Part shown: in pieces, positions 1 to 7,167 of the stretch
Layout: every line of letters begins with the position of its first letter
Position numbering within the stretch: the first letter of the stretch is position 1
Source of the DNA: Nocardia vinacea
GTDB lineage: Bacteria; Actinomycetota; Actinomycetes; Mycobacteriales; Mycobacteriaceae
Direction of reading: 5' to 3'
Length of the DNA stretch: 64,000 nucleotides
Assembly: GCF_035920345.1 (NCBI RefSeq)
Contig: NZ_CP109149.1
Location: 434,001 to 498,000, forward strand
Made by a program: the position numbers and the translations under genes
The notes under the pieces: generated by a model
Told to the model about the DNA's origin: nothing
Seen by the model: only the letters and a program-made list of their open reading frames with translations
Databases searched by the model: none

Positions 1-210
1 GGCCCCTCGGCGGATGGAGTCATTTTGCGACCGGGAACGGCGCCGACGTTGCCCAAAGTCTGTCTGAATACCGATATCTCGACACTTATCGCGCTGATGA
101 ACGATGAGATCGATGCAGCCGACGCCATAGAATCCGGCGCACTCACGGTCGAGGGCGACGACGAGCTGCAATCCTTCCTGCACGCCTACAACCTGATGGG
201 CTCCCGCTAG
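1..210 (+). CDS. C-terminal end of a probable HxlR-type regulator with SCP2-like tail (partial)
   Basis: The frame is open at the left window edge and ends at TAG 208-210, so only the last 69 residues are seen. The segment around 'DISTLIALMNDEIDAADAI' followed by 'GALTVEGDDEL' resembles the SCP2-like C-terminal domain of many actinobacterial HxlR winged-helix regulators, where a 'T..TLLALL.G' stretch precedes 'G.l.veGD'. No DNA-binding part is in view, so a free SCP2-like protein is equally possible. The stop lies inside a 36-bp sequence repeated near 7.13 kb. The reverse strand of that repeat spells the last residues of the dehalogenase at 7145-8023, which suggests the two genes were once convergent neighbours. 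Confidence 0.5.
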   Translation, partial: GPSADGVILRPGTAPTLPKVCLNTDISTLIALMNDEIDAADAIESGALTVEGDDELQSFLHAYNLMGSR

Positions 211-229
211 TTCGCCAGGAAATCGCGCA
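194..229. repeat. 36-bp direct repeat, left copy
   Basis: It matches 7132-7167 at 35 of 36 positions, in the same orientation (T at 197 against C at 7135). It contains the stop codon of the left-edge gene and, on the minus strand, codons for 'RDFLAN' plus stop, which is the exact C-terminus of the hydrolase at 7145-8023. Similarity stops abruptly after position 229. Confidence 0.85.
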
Positions 230-500
230 CGCGGCACTCGGTGCCGAGCGCACCCGCATGATTTCCACCGCTTGATCGACGCACTCGCGCCTCGCGGTCG
301 GACTCCAAGACTTCGGCCGCCCCAGCGGGTTCGCAGTCGTGCGCGGGTTTCATCCGCGCGTGAGCGTCTTCGGTATCGAGTCTCCAACCTGCCGTCGGTG
401 CGCAGGTCAGCGGCCAGTTCAGGTGTGCGGGGGATGAGACGGTGTTGCGTGTTGCCGTCTGCTTTGGGGCCCGCGAGCAGGGGTGGCATAAACTTCCATT

Positions 501-995
501 ATGGAACACAAGAGCTTCGAGGGTATGAGTTGTCCGGTTGCGCTGGCACTGGAGCACGTCGGGGAGTGGTGGAGCATCCTGATCCTCCGTGACGCCACGC
601 ATGGCCTCACTCGGTTCGAACAGTTTCAGAAGAGCCTCGGTATCTCGCCGAACTCCCTGTCCCGTCGGCTCGGCGCACTCGTCGAGGCGGGTCTCCTGGA
701 ACGGCGTCGATACAACGAGCGCCCCCCGAGGGACGAGTACGTTCTGACAGAGGCCGGCCACGCGTTCCGTCCGGTGCTGATTGCCCTGTATGCCTGGGGT
801 AACCACTACTTCCCCCCAGAGGCTCCCAATGTTCGTCTCGTAGACAGTGAGTCCGGACAAGATGTCGATCCGCTGTTGATCGACCGCTTGACGGGGCATC
901 CGCTCGATGACGAGCACTCGATGTTCTTGCCGGGGCCGGCCGCCGACGATCGGCTCCGTGCGGCCCTCGAGGAACGAAGTCGGCGTGTTTCCTGA
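501..995 (+). CDS. HxlR-family transcriptional regulator
   Basis: This 164-residue protein is a winged-helix DNA-binding regulator that probably controls the hydrolase-prpE-SDR-acuI operon starting 120 bp downstream. The HxlR signature is clear: a conserved cysteine in 'GMSCPVALALEHVGEWW' (C11), then 'LILRDATHGLTRFEQFQKSL', a recognition region 'ISPNSLSRRLGALVEAGLLERR' and the wing 'YVLTEAGHAF'. C11 is where HxlR/HypR/QorR members sense electrophiles or oxidants, which would suit an acrylate-type ligand, though that is inference. A C-terminal extension of about 60 residues has no recognised fold. The sequence 'cataaact' at 488-495 directly before the ATG suggests leaderless translation. Confidence 0.85.
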   Translation: MEHKSFEGMSCPVALALEHVGEWWSILILRDATHGLTRFEQFQKSLGISPNSLSRRLGALVEAGLLERRRYNERPPRDEYVLTEAGHAFRPVLIALYAWGNHYFPPEAPNVRLVDSESGQDVDPLLIDRLTGHPLDDEHSMFLPGPAADDRLRAALEERSRRVS

Positions 996-1025
996 CCCTT
1001 CGCTGAGCTGACAAAGCAACCGTGT

Positions 1026-1076
1026 CACTCTCATGAGTGTAGTCACTTGCATAATGGTAGTGACGCGGGTTACATT
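1026..1076 (+). promoter_or_regulatory. Promoter with overlapping inverted repeats before the hydrolase-prpE operon
   Basis: A candidate -35 TTGCAT (1047-1052) and -10 TACATT (1071-1076) are separated by 18 bp. Two inverted repeats overlap or precede the -35: CACTC-tcat-GAGTG (1026-1039) and GTCACT-N11-AGTGAC (1042-1064). Their position fits an operator for the HxlR protein at 501-995. Expected transcription start is about 1083, upstream of the GTG at 1115. Confidence 0.5.
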
Positions 1077-1114
1077 CTGTGTGCTACCAGCCGTCAAGCG
1101 ATGAGGTGAACACA

Positions 1115-1990
1115 GTGAGCTCTCCGGTAACCGACCGAGCCGTTCAGCAGTACCGCTCCGTGGAGATCGAAACCAAGTATGCCGAGGTCGGCGACGTCCG
1201 CTACGCGTACCGGGAGCTGGGTCCGGACCAGCCGGTGGATGCGACCCCGCTCGTTTTCCTGCACCGCTTCCGGGGAACCCTCGACGACTGGGACCCCGCC
1301 TTCGTCGACGCCGTGGCCGAGCACCGGCATGTGATTCTGTTCAGTGACGCAGCGGTCGGCTCGTCGACCGGATCACCGGCGACCAGCGTGGACGAGAAGG
1401 CCCGCAATGCAGCTTCGTTCGTGCGGGCTCTGGGCCACGACGTAGTGGATGTGTTGGGATTCTCGATGGGGGGCTTCGTCGCGCAGGCCATCGCGATCCA
1501 GGAACCGGTATTGGTGCGCAAGGTTGTCGTGATCGGGACGGGCCCGGGCGGCAATCCGGAGACCGACCCGCACACCGACATCGTCTTCGGCATCGCGCTC
1601 ACTCCCGAGTACTCCTTCGACGACGTCCGCTATCTCTTCTTCGCGGAGGGTCGTGACATCGAGACCCAGGCCTACATCGATCGCAACGCATTGCGGGCCG
1701 ACCGTGAACCAGTCGTCACGCCGGAAGTCATTCAGGTGATGGCTGGTTTGATCATGGAATTCATGGGCGGCAAGACCGGCCACTACGCCAGGCTGGGGGA
1801 GCTTCGCCAGCCGACACTCGTCATCGACGGGGACACCGACCCGTTCTTCCCGGTCAAGAACCAGTGGTTGCTCTATCGGGAGCTGCCCGACGTACAGCTG
1901 GCCGTTTATCCGCAGGCCGGCCACGCGCCGCATCAACAGCACCCGGAAGCCGTGGCCGCCCAGGTCGAGCGGTTCCTCGCCCACTCGTGA
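1115..1990 (+). CDS. Alpha/beta-fold hydrolase
   Basis: A soluble serine hydrolase of about 291 residues related to haloperoxidase/enol-lactonase-type enzymes. Visible elements are 'VFLHRFRGTLDDWDPAF' (oxyanion region, HG replaced by HR), the nucleophile elbow 'GFSMGGF', the acid strand 'LVIDGDTDPFFP' and the catalytic histidine in 'AGHAPHQQHPEAV'. GTG 1115 is chosen because GAGG lies 8 bp upstream; the frame is open to GTG 1079, but that start sits at the predicted promoter. It is the first gene of the operon with prpE, the SDRs and acuI, so its substrate could be an ester or lactone feeding that pathway. It resembles the hydrolase at 8056-8904 in several motifs ('YRELG', 'LGFSMGGFVAQ', 'VIGTGPGG'). 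Confidence 0.8.
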   Translation: MSSPVTDRAVQQYRSVEIETKYAEVGDVRYAYRELGPDQPVDATPLVFLHRFRGTLDDWDPAFVDAVAEHRHVILFSDAAVGSSTGSPATSVDEKARNAASFVRALGHDVVDVLGFSMGGFVAQAIAIQEPVLVRKVVVIGTGPGGNPETDPHTDIVFGIALTPEYSFDDVRYLFFAEGRDIETQAYIDRNALRADREPVVTPEVIQVMAGLIMEFMGGKTGHYARLGELRQPTLVIDGDTDPFFPVKNQWLLYRELPDVQLAVYPQAGHAPHQQHPEAVAAQVERFLAHS

Positions 1991-2001
1991 TCTGCCCAGA
2001 C

Positions 2002-2021
2002 GGGCGCGGCTGTCCGCGCCC
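2002..2021 (+). other. Intercistronic hairpin between hydrolase and prpE
   Basis: GGGCGCGG-ctgt-CCGCGCCC forms a perfect 8-bp stem with a 4-base loop. No T tract follows, and the prpE ribosome-binding site (ggaagga) lies about 15 bp downstream. It looks like an mRNA-stability or attenuation hairpin rather than a full terminator. Confidence 0.45.
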
Positions 2022-2044
2022 CGGGTGTCTCTGGAAGGAACACG

Positions 2045-3940
2045 ATGACGAGCTACGAGGGCCTCTACAGCGCCTGGCGTGACGATGCGATGGGCTATTG
2101 GGCAAGGCAGGCGTCCCGCATCGATTGGGAAGCGCCTTGGACCGCGGTATTCGACGAGAACATCGGCCCCTACGGCCGCTGGTTTCCCGATGCCCGGCTG
2201 AACACGAGCTACAACTGTCTCGATCGGCACGTCGACGCTGGTGCGGGCGATCGGCCCGCACTGGTCTGGGATAGTGCGATGACCGGTGAGGTCGTCACAC
2301 ACACCTACCGTGAGCTGCGCGATCGTGTCGCGAAGGTATCCGGAGCCCTCGCCTCTGTGGGCGTGCGCCGCGGCGATCGGGTCGTCATCTACATGCCGAT
2401 GATTCCCGAGGCCGCGATCGCGATGCTGGCTTGCGCAAGGTTGGGAGCGATCCACTCCGTGGTGTTCGGCGGCTTCGCGGCCGCCGAGCTCGCGGGACGA
2501 ATCGATGCCACCGAGCCACGGGCGATCATCGCGGCATCGTGCGGGCTGGAACCGGGCCGAGTGGTGGAGTACAAGCCGGTACTGGACGCCGCACTGGCGC
2601 AGTCTCGACACCGTCCCGAGGCTTGCTTTGTGCTGCAACGCCCCCAGGCGCTCGCCGAGCTCGAGCCCGGCCGCGACCATGACCTGCTGGCGGCGGAAAA
2701 GGCAGCGAGCCCGCACGATTCGGTGCCGGTCGAGGCCTCGGACCCGCTCTATATCCTGCACACCTCGGGCACAACAGGACGACCGAAGGGCATCGTCCGC
2801 GACAACGGCGGCCACGCGGTGGCACTTTCCGCATCCATCCCGGCGATCTTCGGGCTGGCCGCCGGTGATGTGTTGTGGGCGGCGTCGGATGTGGGCTGGG
2901 TCGTCGGACATTCCTACATCGTCTACGCGCCGCTGCTGGCCGGTCTGACATCGGTGATGTACGAGGGCAAGCCGGTCGCGACCCCGGATGCGGGCGCCTT
3001 CTGGCGCGTGATCGCCCGGCACCGTGTCAATGTCCTGTTCACCGCCCCCACCGCTATACGGGCGATCAGGCGACTGGACCCGGAGCTCGACATGCTGGGT
3101 CGACACGACATCTCGTCGCTGCGGGCGGTGTTCCTGGCGGGCGAGCGGTGCGACCCGGCGACGGCAACGTGGCTGCAATCGCGGATCGACCGGCCGGTCA
3201 TCGACAACTGGTGGCAAACGGAAACCGGCTGGCCCATAACGGCGCGGTTCCGAGGGGCGGAGCTGACGCCCTTCAAGCCAGGTTCGGGCGGCAGGCCCAG
3301 TCCGGGATTCGAGGTGGCTGCGCTGGGCGACGATGGTGTCGCACTGCCAGTCGGCGAGACGGGCAATCTCGCCCTCCGTTTGCCGCTACCGCCCGGCGCC
3401 GCGCCGACGCTGTGGGGCGACGACGCGGGTTTCCGCGCGTCGTACCTGGACAAATTTCCTGGTTGGTACCGCACGGGCGATGCGGGACACATCGACGAGG
3501 ACGGCGACGTATGGGTCCTCGGCCGCGTCGACGACATCATCAATGTAGCCGGACACCGGCTCTCCACCGGTGCGATGGAGGAGGTGCTGGCTGCGCATCC
3601 AGACGTCGCGGAATGTGCGGTGATCGGCGTGACCGACCCCTTGAAGGGGGAGTCGCCGATGGGCTTGGTGGTGCTGAAGGCTGGGGTGAGCCGCGACGTG
3701 GACACCGTGCGGCGCGAACTGGTCGAAATGGTTCGCGATCGGATCGGCGCTGTCGCGTCCTTCCGCCGCGCGTTCGTTGTGGACCAGCTCCCCAAGACTC
3801 GCTCCGGAAAGATCCTCCGCCGCAGTTTGCGCGACCTGGCGAATGGTGTGCCGGTGCAGATCCCGCCGACGATCGAGGATCCGAGCGTGCTGGAACACCT
3901 TCGTGGTGCTTTTGCCACTGCGGTGCGCGCGTTCGACTGA
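2045..3940 (+). CDS. prpE: Propionate--CoA ligase (PrpE type)
   Basis: A cytosolic acyl-CoA synthetase of 631 residues, the usual PrpE length, activating propionate or small analogues such as acrylate with ATP and CoA. PrpE hallmarks are 'NTSYNCLDRHV', 'YRELRDRVAKVSGAL', 'YMPMIPEAAIAMLACARLGA', 'ASCGLEPGRVVEYKP', the phosphate-binding loop 'LHTSGTTGRPKGIVRDNGGH' (about residues 237-256), 'ASDVGWVVGHSYIVYAPLL', 'DNWWQTETGWPI' and the C-terminal 'PKTRSGKILRR' with catalytic K589, which is reversibly acylated in related enzymes. ATG 2045 follows a good GGAAGGA site. It lies 54 bp after the hydrolase and 120 bp before the first SDR. Close acetyl- or acrylyl-specific activity cannot be excluded from motifs alone. 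Confidence 0.92.
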   Translation: MTSYEGLYSAWRDDAMGYWARQASRIDWEAPWTAVFDENIGPYGRWFPDARLNTSYNCLDRHVDAGAGDRPALVWDSAMTGEVVTHTYRELRDRVAKVSGALASVGVRRGDRVVIYMPMIPEAAIAMLACARLGAIHSVVFGGFAAAELAGRIDATEPRAIIAASCGLEPGRVVEYKPVLDAALAQSRHRPEACFVLQRPQALAELEPGRDHDLLAAEKAASPHDSVPVEASDPLYILHTSGTTGRPKGIVRDNGGHAVALSASIPAIFGLAAGDVLWAASDVGWVVGHSYIVYAPLLAGLTSVMYEGKPVATPDAGAFWRVIARHRVNVLFTAPTAIRAIRRLDPELDMLGRHDISSLRAVFLAGERCDPATATWLQSRIDRPVIDNWWQTETGWPITARFRGAELTPFKPGSGGRPSPGFEVAALGDDGVALPVGETGNLALRLPLPPGAAPTLWGDDAGFRASYLDKFPGWYRTGDAGHIDEDGDVWVLGRVDDIINVAGHRLSTGAMEEVLAAHPDVAECAVIGVTDPLKGESPMGLVVLKAGVSRDVDTVRRELVEMVRDRIGAVASFRRAFVVDQLPKTRSGKILRRSLRDLANGVPVQIPPTIEDPSVLEHLRGAFATAVRAFD

Positions 3941-3979
3941 TAACGCGCAGCCATCCGATCCGGCGCCGAATAGGCGCCG
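3927..3979 (+). other. Tandem hairpins at the end of prpE
   Basis: Two stems follow each other: GCGCGTT-N8-AACGCGC (3927-3948), spanning the prpE stop codon, and CGGCGCC-gaata-GGCGCCG (3961-3979), flanked by GATC on both sides. An A-rich stretch follows rather than a T run. They may separate expression of prpE from the SDR genes. Confidence 0.4.
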
Positions 3980-4060
3980 ATCCGAAAACGAAAGGCATCG
4001 ACGCGCTATCGGTCGACGCCAATATCAAAAATCAGGAACCAGTACAAAGGGGTACTCATC

Positions 4061-4879
4061 ATGTCTGGACGCGTTGCGGGCAAAGTCGCCTTCATCACCG
4101 GAGCCGCTCGGGGGCAGGGCCGCAGCCATGCGCTGCGGCTCGCCGAGGAAGGCGCGGACATCATCGCCCTCGACATCTGCAAGCAGCTTGCGTCGGCGCG
4201 CTACGACTTGGCGACGTCGGAGGACCTCGCCGAAACCAGGAAGGCGGTGGAAGCCCTCGGCAGGCGTGTCGTGACCGTCGAGGCCGATGTGCGAGACGAG
4301 CAACAACTCGCGGAGGCGTTCCACGCGGGTGTCGCGGAGATCGGCCCGGTGGACATCGTGATCGCAAACGCCGGTGTCGCTCTCTTCGCCACCGACGAAC
4401 CGCACGAGGCCTGGCAGGACACGATCGACACCAACCTCACCGGCGTTCTCAACACGCTCGAGACCGCCGTGCCTTCGATGATCGAGCGCGGTCAGGGCGG
4501 CGCCATCGTATTGACCAGCTCCACCGCGGGTTTGCGCGGGATACTTGGCCCGTCCCGAGGAGCGTTGGCGTACGTCGCCTCCAAACACGGCATGGTCGGG
4601 CTGATGCGCTCGTATGCCAACAACCTTGCAGCCCACTCGATCCGGGTGAACACGGTAAATCCGACGGGCGTGGAAACGCCCATGATCGCGACCCCCTCGA
4701 TCGAGGCATTCCTCGAGCAGAACCCGCAGCTCGTTCCACATGTCACGAACGCAATGCCGGTCGGTCTCATCTCGGTGCAGGACGTCAGCAACGCGGTGCT
4801 CTACCTGGTATCCGACGACGGCCGCTACGTCACCGGCACGACGTTGTCGGTCGACGCCGGCTTCAACAACAAGAACTGA
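4061..4879 (+). CDS. Mycofactocin-coupled SDR family oxidoreductase
   Basis: A 272-residue short-chain dehydrogenase with the Rossmann motif 'VAFITGAARGQGRSHALRLAEEGADIIALD', the long insert after beta-2 ('KQLASARYDLATSEDLAETRK...') and 'ADVRD', which together define the mycofactocin-coupled subfamily. These enzymes hold a non-exchangeable NAD that is re-oxidised through the peptide-derived carrier mycofactocin. Catalytic residues are visible as 'NAG', serine in 'VLTSSTAG' and 'YVASKHG'. The tail 'DDGRYVTGTTLSVDAGF' is standard. The start follows 'aaaggggtactcatc'. No mycofactocin biosynthesis genes (mftA-F) occur in the window. The likely role is oxidation of an alcohol or hydroxyacid feeding the acid ligase next door; the substrate is unknown. 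Confidence 0.85.
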   Translation: MSGRVAGKVAFITGAARGQGRSHALRLAEEGADIIALDICKQLASARYDLATSEDLAETRKAVEALGRRVVTVEADVRDEQQLAEAFHAGVAEIGPVDIVIANAGVALFATDEPHEAWQDTIDTNLTGVLNTLETAVPSMIERGQGGAIVLTSSTAGLRGILGPSRGALAYVASKHGMVGLMRSYANNLAAHSIRVNTVNPTGVETPMIATPSIEAFLEQNPQLVPHVTNAMPVGLISVQDVSNAVLYLVSDDGRYVTGTTLSVDAGFNNKN

Positions 4880-4890
4880 GGAAATTGATC

Positions 4891-5724
4891 ATGACTGGAC
4901 GAGTTGAGGGCAAAGTTGCCTTCGTCACCGGGGCTGGGCGGGGACAAGGCCGGGCGCACGCGGTGCGGTTGGCATCGGAAGGGGCCGACATCATCGCCGT
5001 CGACCTGTGTGCGCCGATCGACTCGGTGCCATATGCGCTCGCGAGCGAGGAAGACCTGAAGGAGACGGTCAGACAGGTCGAGGGTCTGGGGCGGAGGATC
5101 GTGGCGCGCCGAGCGGATGTCCGGGACTTCTCGGCTCTCGATGCCGCCGTGTCGGACGGGGTCGCCGAGTTCGGGCGCCTCGATATCGCTGTGGCAAACG
5201 CCGGGATCCTGTCGGCTGCCCCGACCGAGGCGATGCCCGAGCAGAGCTGGCAGGACATGATCGATGTGAACCTCACCGGCGTATTCCATGCCGCCAAGGC
5301 CTCGATCCCGCACATCCGGGCGGGCGGCGTAGGTGGGGCGATTGTGCTGACCAGCTCCGCGGTCGGCATTCGGGCCATGCCGAATCTGCCGCACTACGTC
5401 GCCGCGAAGTCAGGGGTCATCGGGCTCATGAGGTCCATGTCTCTCGAGCTCGCCGCGGACAAGATTCGGGTCAACACCGTCAACCCCAGCATCGCTGACA
5501 CGCTCATGGTGCAGAACGACGCCATGTACAAGCTCTTCGTACCCGATATCGAGAGCCCGGCTCGTGAGCAGGCCGCAGAGGTCTTCGCAACTCTCAATCC
5601 GATGCCGACACCCTGGGTCGATGCCGAGGATGTCGCCAATGCGGTGCTGTTCCTCGTATCGGACGAAGCTCGTTTCGTCACGGGGCTCGAGTTCAAGATC
5701 GACGCGGGATTCTGCCTGGCCTGA
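4891..5724 (+). CDS. Second mycofactocin-coupled SDR family oxidoreductase
   Basis: A 277-residue paralogue of the preceding SDR, 11 bp downstream with its own 'gaggaaattgatc' site, so the two are co-translated. It shows 'VAFVTGAGRGQGRAHAVRLASEGADIIAVD', the subfamily insert 'APIDSVPYALASEEDLKETV', 'ANAG', 'VLTSSAVG', 'YVAAKSG' and the C-terminal 'MPTPWVDAEDVANAVLFLVSDEARFVTG', a textbook mycofactocin-coupled ending. The two copies differ clearly in the substrate loop (residues about 195-240), which suggests different substrates or a heteromeric enzyme. Context points to successive oxidation steps before PrpE and AcuI act. Confidence 0.87.
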   Translation: MTGRVEGKVAFVTGAGRGQGRAHAVRLASEGADIIAVDLCAPIDSVPYALASEEDLKETVRQVEGLGRRIVARRADVRDFSALDAAVSDGVAEFGRLDIAVANAGILSAAPTEAMPEQSWQDMIDVNLTGVFHAAKASIPHIRAGGVGGAIVLTSSAVGIRAMPNLPHYVAAKSGVIGLMRSMSLELAADKIRVNTVNPSIADTLMVQNDAMYKLFVPDIESPAREQAAEVFATLNPMPTPWVDAEDVANAVLFLVSDEARFVTGLEFKIDAGFCLA

Positions 5725-5759
5725 TCCGGTGTAGCGGAGTCGTAACACCCTGCCACACA

Positions 5760-5784
5760 ACCAGGTTCGCTCGAACGCCCTGGT
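5760..5784 (+). other. Imperfect hairpin between SDR2 and acuI
   Basis: ACCAGG/CCTGGT arms enclose GTTCG-ct-CGAAC with a three-base bulge. No T run follows. This may be a weak terminator or processing site; acuI 120 bp downstream has its own strong ribosome-binding site. Confidence 0.35.
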
Positions 5785-5905
5785 GTCCGGATAGCTGGTT
5801 CGGTGCGCTACTGAGGCCCGTCGCTGTGCGGGTCGGCAGTGGCCGGAGACCTCAGCGGGCGTTCGTAAGAACAGTTGGAATTGACGACAATTCGTAGGAG
5901 ACAAG

Positions 5906-6892
5906 ATGAGGGCAGTACAAATCCTGAAGGACGACGCCGGACAGCGCGCGGAGCTCACCGAGATTCCCGACGGTGAGATCGGTGCGGGTGATGTGACGAT
6001 CGCGGTCGACTACTCGGCAGTGAACTTCAAGGACGGCCTGGGTGTGACCGGCGCCGTGCCGGTTGTCGAACGATTCCCGATCGTCGCGGGCATCGACCTG
6101 GCGGGCACCGTTGTCGAGGCGACGGTTGAGTCAGGCTTCACCCCGGGCGATTCTGTCGCTGTCAACGGATGGGGACTTGCGGTCGACCACAATGGCGGGT
6201 TCGCCACCCGCGCACGGGTGCCGGCGGCATGGATCACCAGAATTCCGCCGCGATTCACGACCTGGCAGGCGATGGCGATTGGGACAGCCGGCTACACGGC
6301 GGCCCTCAGCGTCATGGCGCTGCAACGCCACGGATTGACGCCGAATGCTGGGCCCGTCGTGGTCACCGGAGCTGCTGGCGGTGTGGGTTCTGTGGCGATC
6401 GCGCTGCTTGCCGCGCTCGGGTTCGAGGTTCACGCGTCCACCGGGCGCCTGGGCGAGAAGGACTACCTGCAGAACCTGGGCGCCGCAGAGATCATCCCGC
6501 GCGAGGATCTTGCCGAACCTGTCCAGGCGGCACTCGGATCCGAGCGATGGGCCGGCGGCGTCGACGTTGTCGGCAGCCATACGCTGGTGAACGTCCTCAG
6601 TCAGATCCGTTACGGCGGGGCCGTGGCGAATTGTGGCCTCGCCCAAGGGCTCGATCTTCCGGGCTCGGTCGCGCCGTTCATCCTTCGAGGCGTGACCCTG
6701 GCCGGGATCGACTCTGTCAACGCCCCCAGTAGCAGCCGAAACGCCGCATGGGAGTTGCTCGCCGAGCATCTCGACGTGCGTCTGCTCGAGGAGATGACGA
6801 CCACGGTTCCGCTCGATCAGGCAGCGACGGTGGCCCAACAGGTCCTGACCGGCGCTGTGCGCGGAAGGACGGTCGTAGACGTCAACGCCTGA
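5906..6892 (+). CDS. acuI: Acrylyl-CoA reductase (NADPH), YhdH/AcuI family
   Basis: A 328-residue zinc-free MDR enzyme that in this family reduces acryloyl-CoA to propionyl-CoA with NADPH. Family marks are 'VDYSAVNFKDGLGVTG', 'PIVAGIDLAGTV', 'VNGWGLAVDHNGGFA' (the YhdH signature), 'AMAIGTAGYTAALSVMAL', the nucleotide loop 'VVTGAAGGVGSVAIALLA' and 'STGRLGEKDYLQNLGAAEII', with the phosphate-binding basic residues of NADPH users. The length matches AcuI. The ATG follows 'cgtaggagacaag'. Together with prpE in the same operon it makes an acrylate-to-propionyl-CoA route. An oxidoreductase for another 2-enoyl-CoA is the main alternative. Confidence 0.88.
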   Translation: MRAVQILKDDAGQRAELTEIPDGEIGAGDVTIAVDYSAVNFKDGLGVTGAVPVVERFPIVAGIDLAGTVVEATVESGFTPGDSVAVNGWGLAVDHNGGFATRARVPAAWITRIPPRFTTWQAMAIGTAGYTAALSVMALQRHGLTPNAGPVVVTGAAGGVGSVAIALLAALGFEVHASTGRLGEKDYLQNLGAAEIIPREDLAEPVQAALGSERWAGGVDVVGSHTLVNVLSQIRYGGAVANCGLAQGLDLPGSVAPFILRGVTLAGIDSVNAPSSSRNAAWELLAEHLDVRLLEEMTTTVPLDQAATVAQQVLTGAVRGRTVVDVNA

Positions 6893-7043
6893 GTGTGGCG
6901 GAAACAAACCCGCGACTTCGGCGAGCGTAGAACGCCGAGCCGCCGCTCCGCGATCCTTGTGGGGTGCGGATGGTGCCCAGCGGTTCTTCGTGCGGATGGA
7001 TTGTCATCGAACGCTCGTCGTGCCTTGGGCAACACCAGGATCG

Positions 7044-7081
7044 GACCGTGACCTTCGGCGACACCGCCGAAGGTCACGGTC
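7044..7081. terminator. Bidirectional hairpin terminator
   Basis: A perfect 17-bp stem with a 4-base loop (acac) lies between the convergent acuI and dehalogenase genes. The left arm starts GACCGTGACC and the right arm ends GGTCACGGTC. Its symmetry and position make it a likely terminator for both strands, although the T tract after it (ggttt) is short. Confidence 0.75.
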
Positions 7082-7131
7082 GGTTTCGCGCTCGTTATCC
7101 AGATGTGCCCGCGTGGCGGGGACGGCACCGG

Positions 7132-7167
7132 TGACGGGCTCCCGCTAGTTCGCCAGGAAATCGCGCA
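7132..7167. repeat. 36-bp direct repeat, right copy
   Basis: This is the partner of 194-229 (35/36 identical). Here the right part is the intact 3' end of the dehalogenase gene at 7145-8023, so this copy lies in the original context and the left copy looks like a detached duplicate of the gene end. Confidence 0.85.

Noticed and set aside
1373..3217. 614-codon minus-strand frame
   Set aside because: Antisense shadow of the hydrolase and prpE, caused by high GC at third positions; no domains or ribosome-binding site.
2875..4890. Long plus-strand frame running from within prpE to the second SDR
   Set aside because: It is the +1 shadow of prpE and the first SDR, Arg/Gly-rich without domains; only the part from ATG 4891 is a real gene.
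4061..5724. Possible mycofactocin biosynthesis locus
   Set aside because: Only the dependent dehydrogenases are present; no mftA-F genes occur anywhere in the window.
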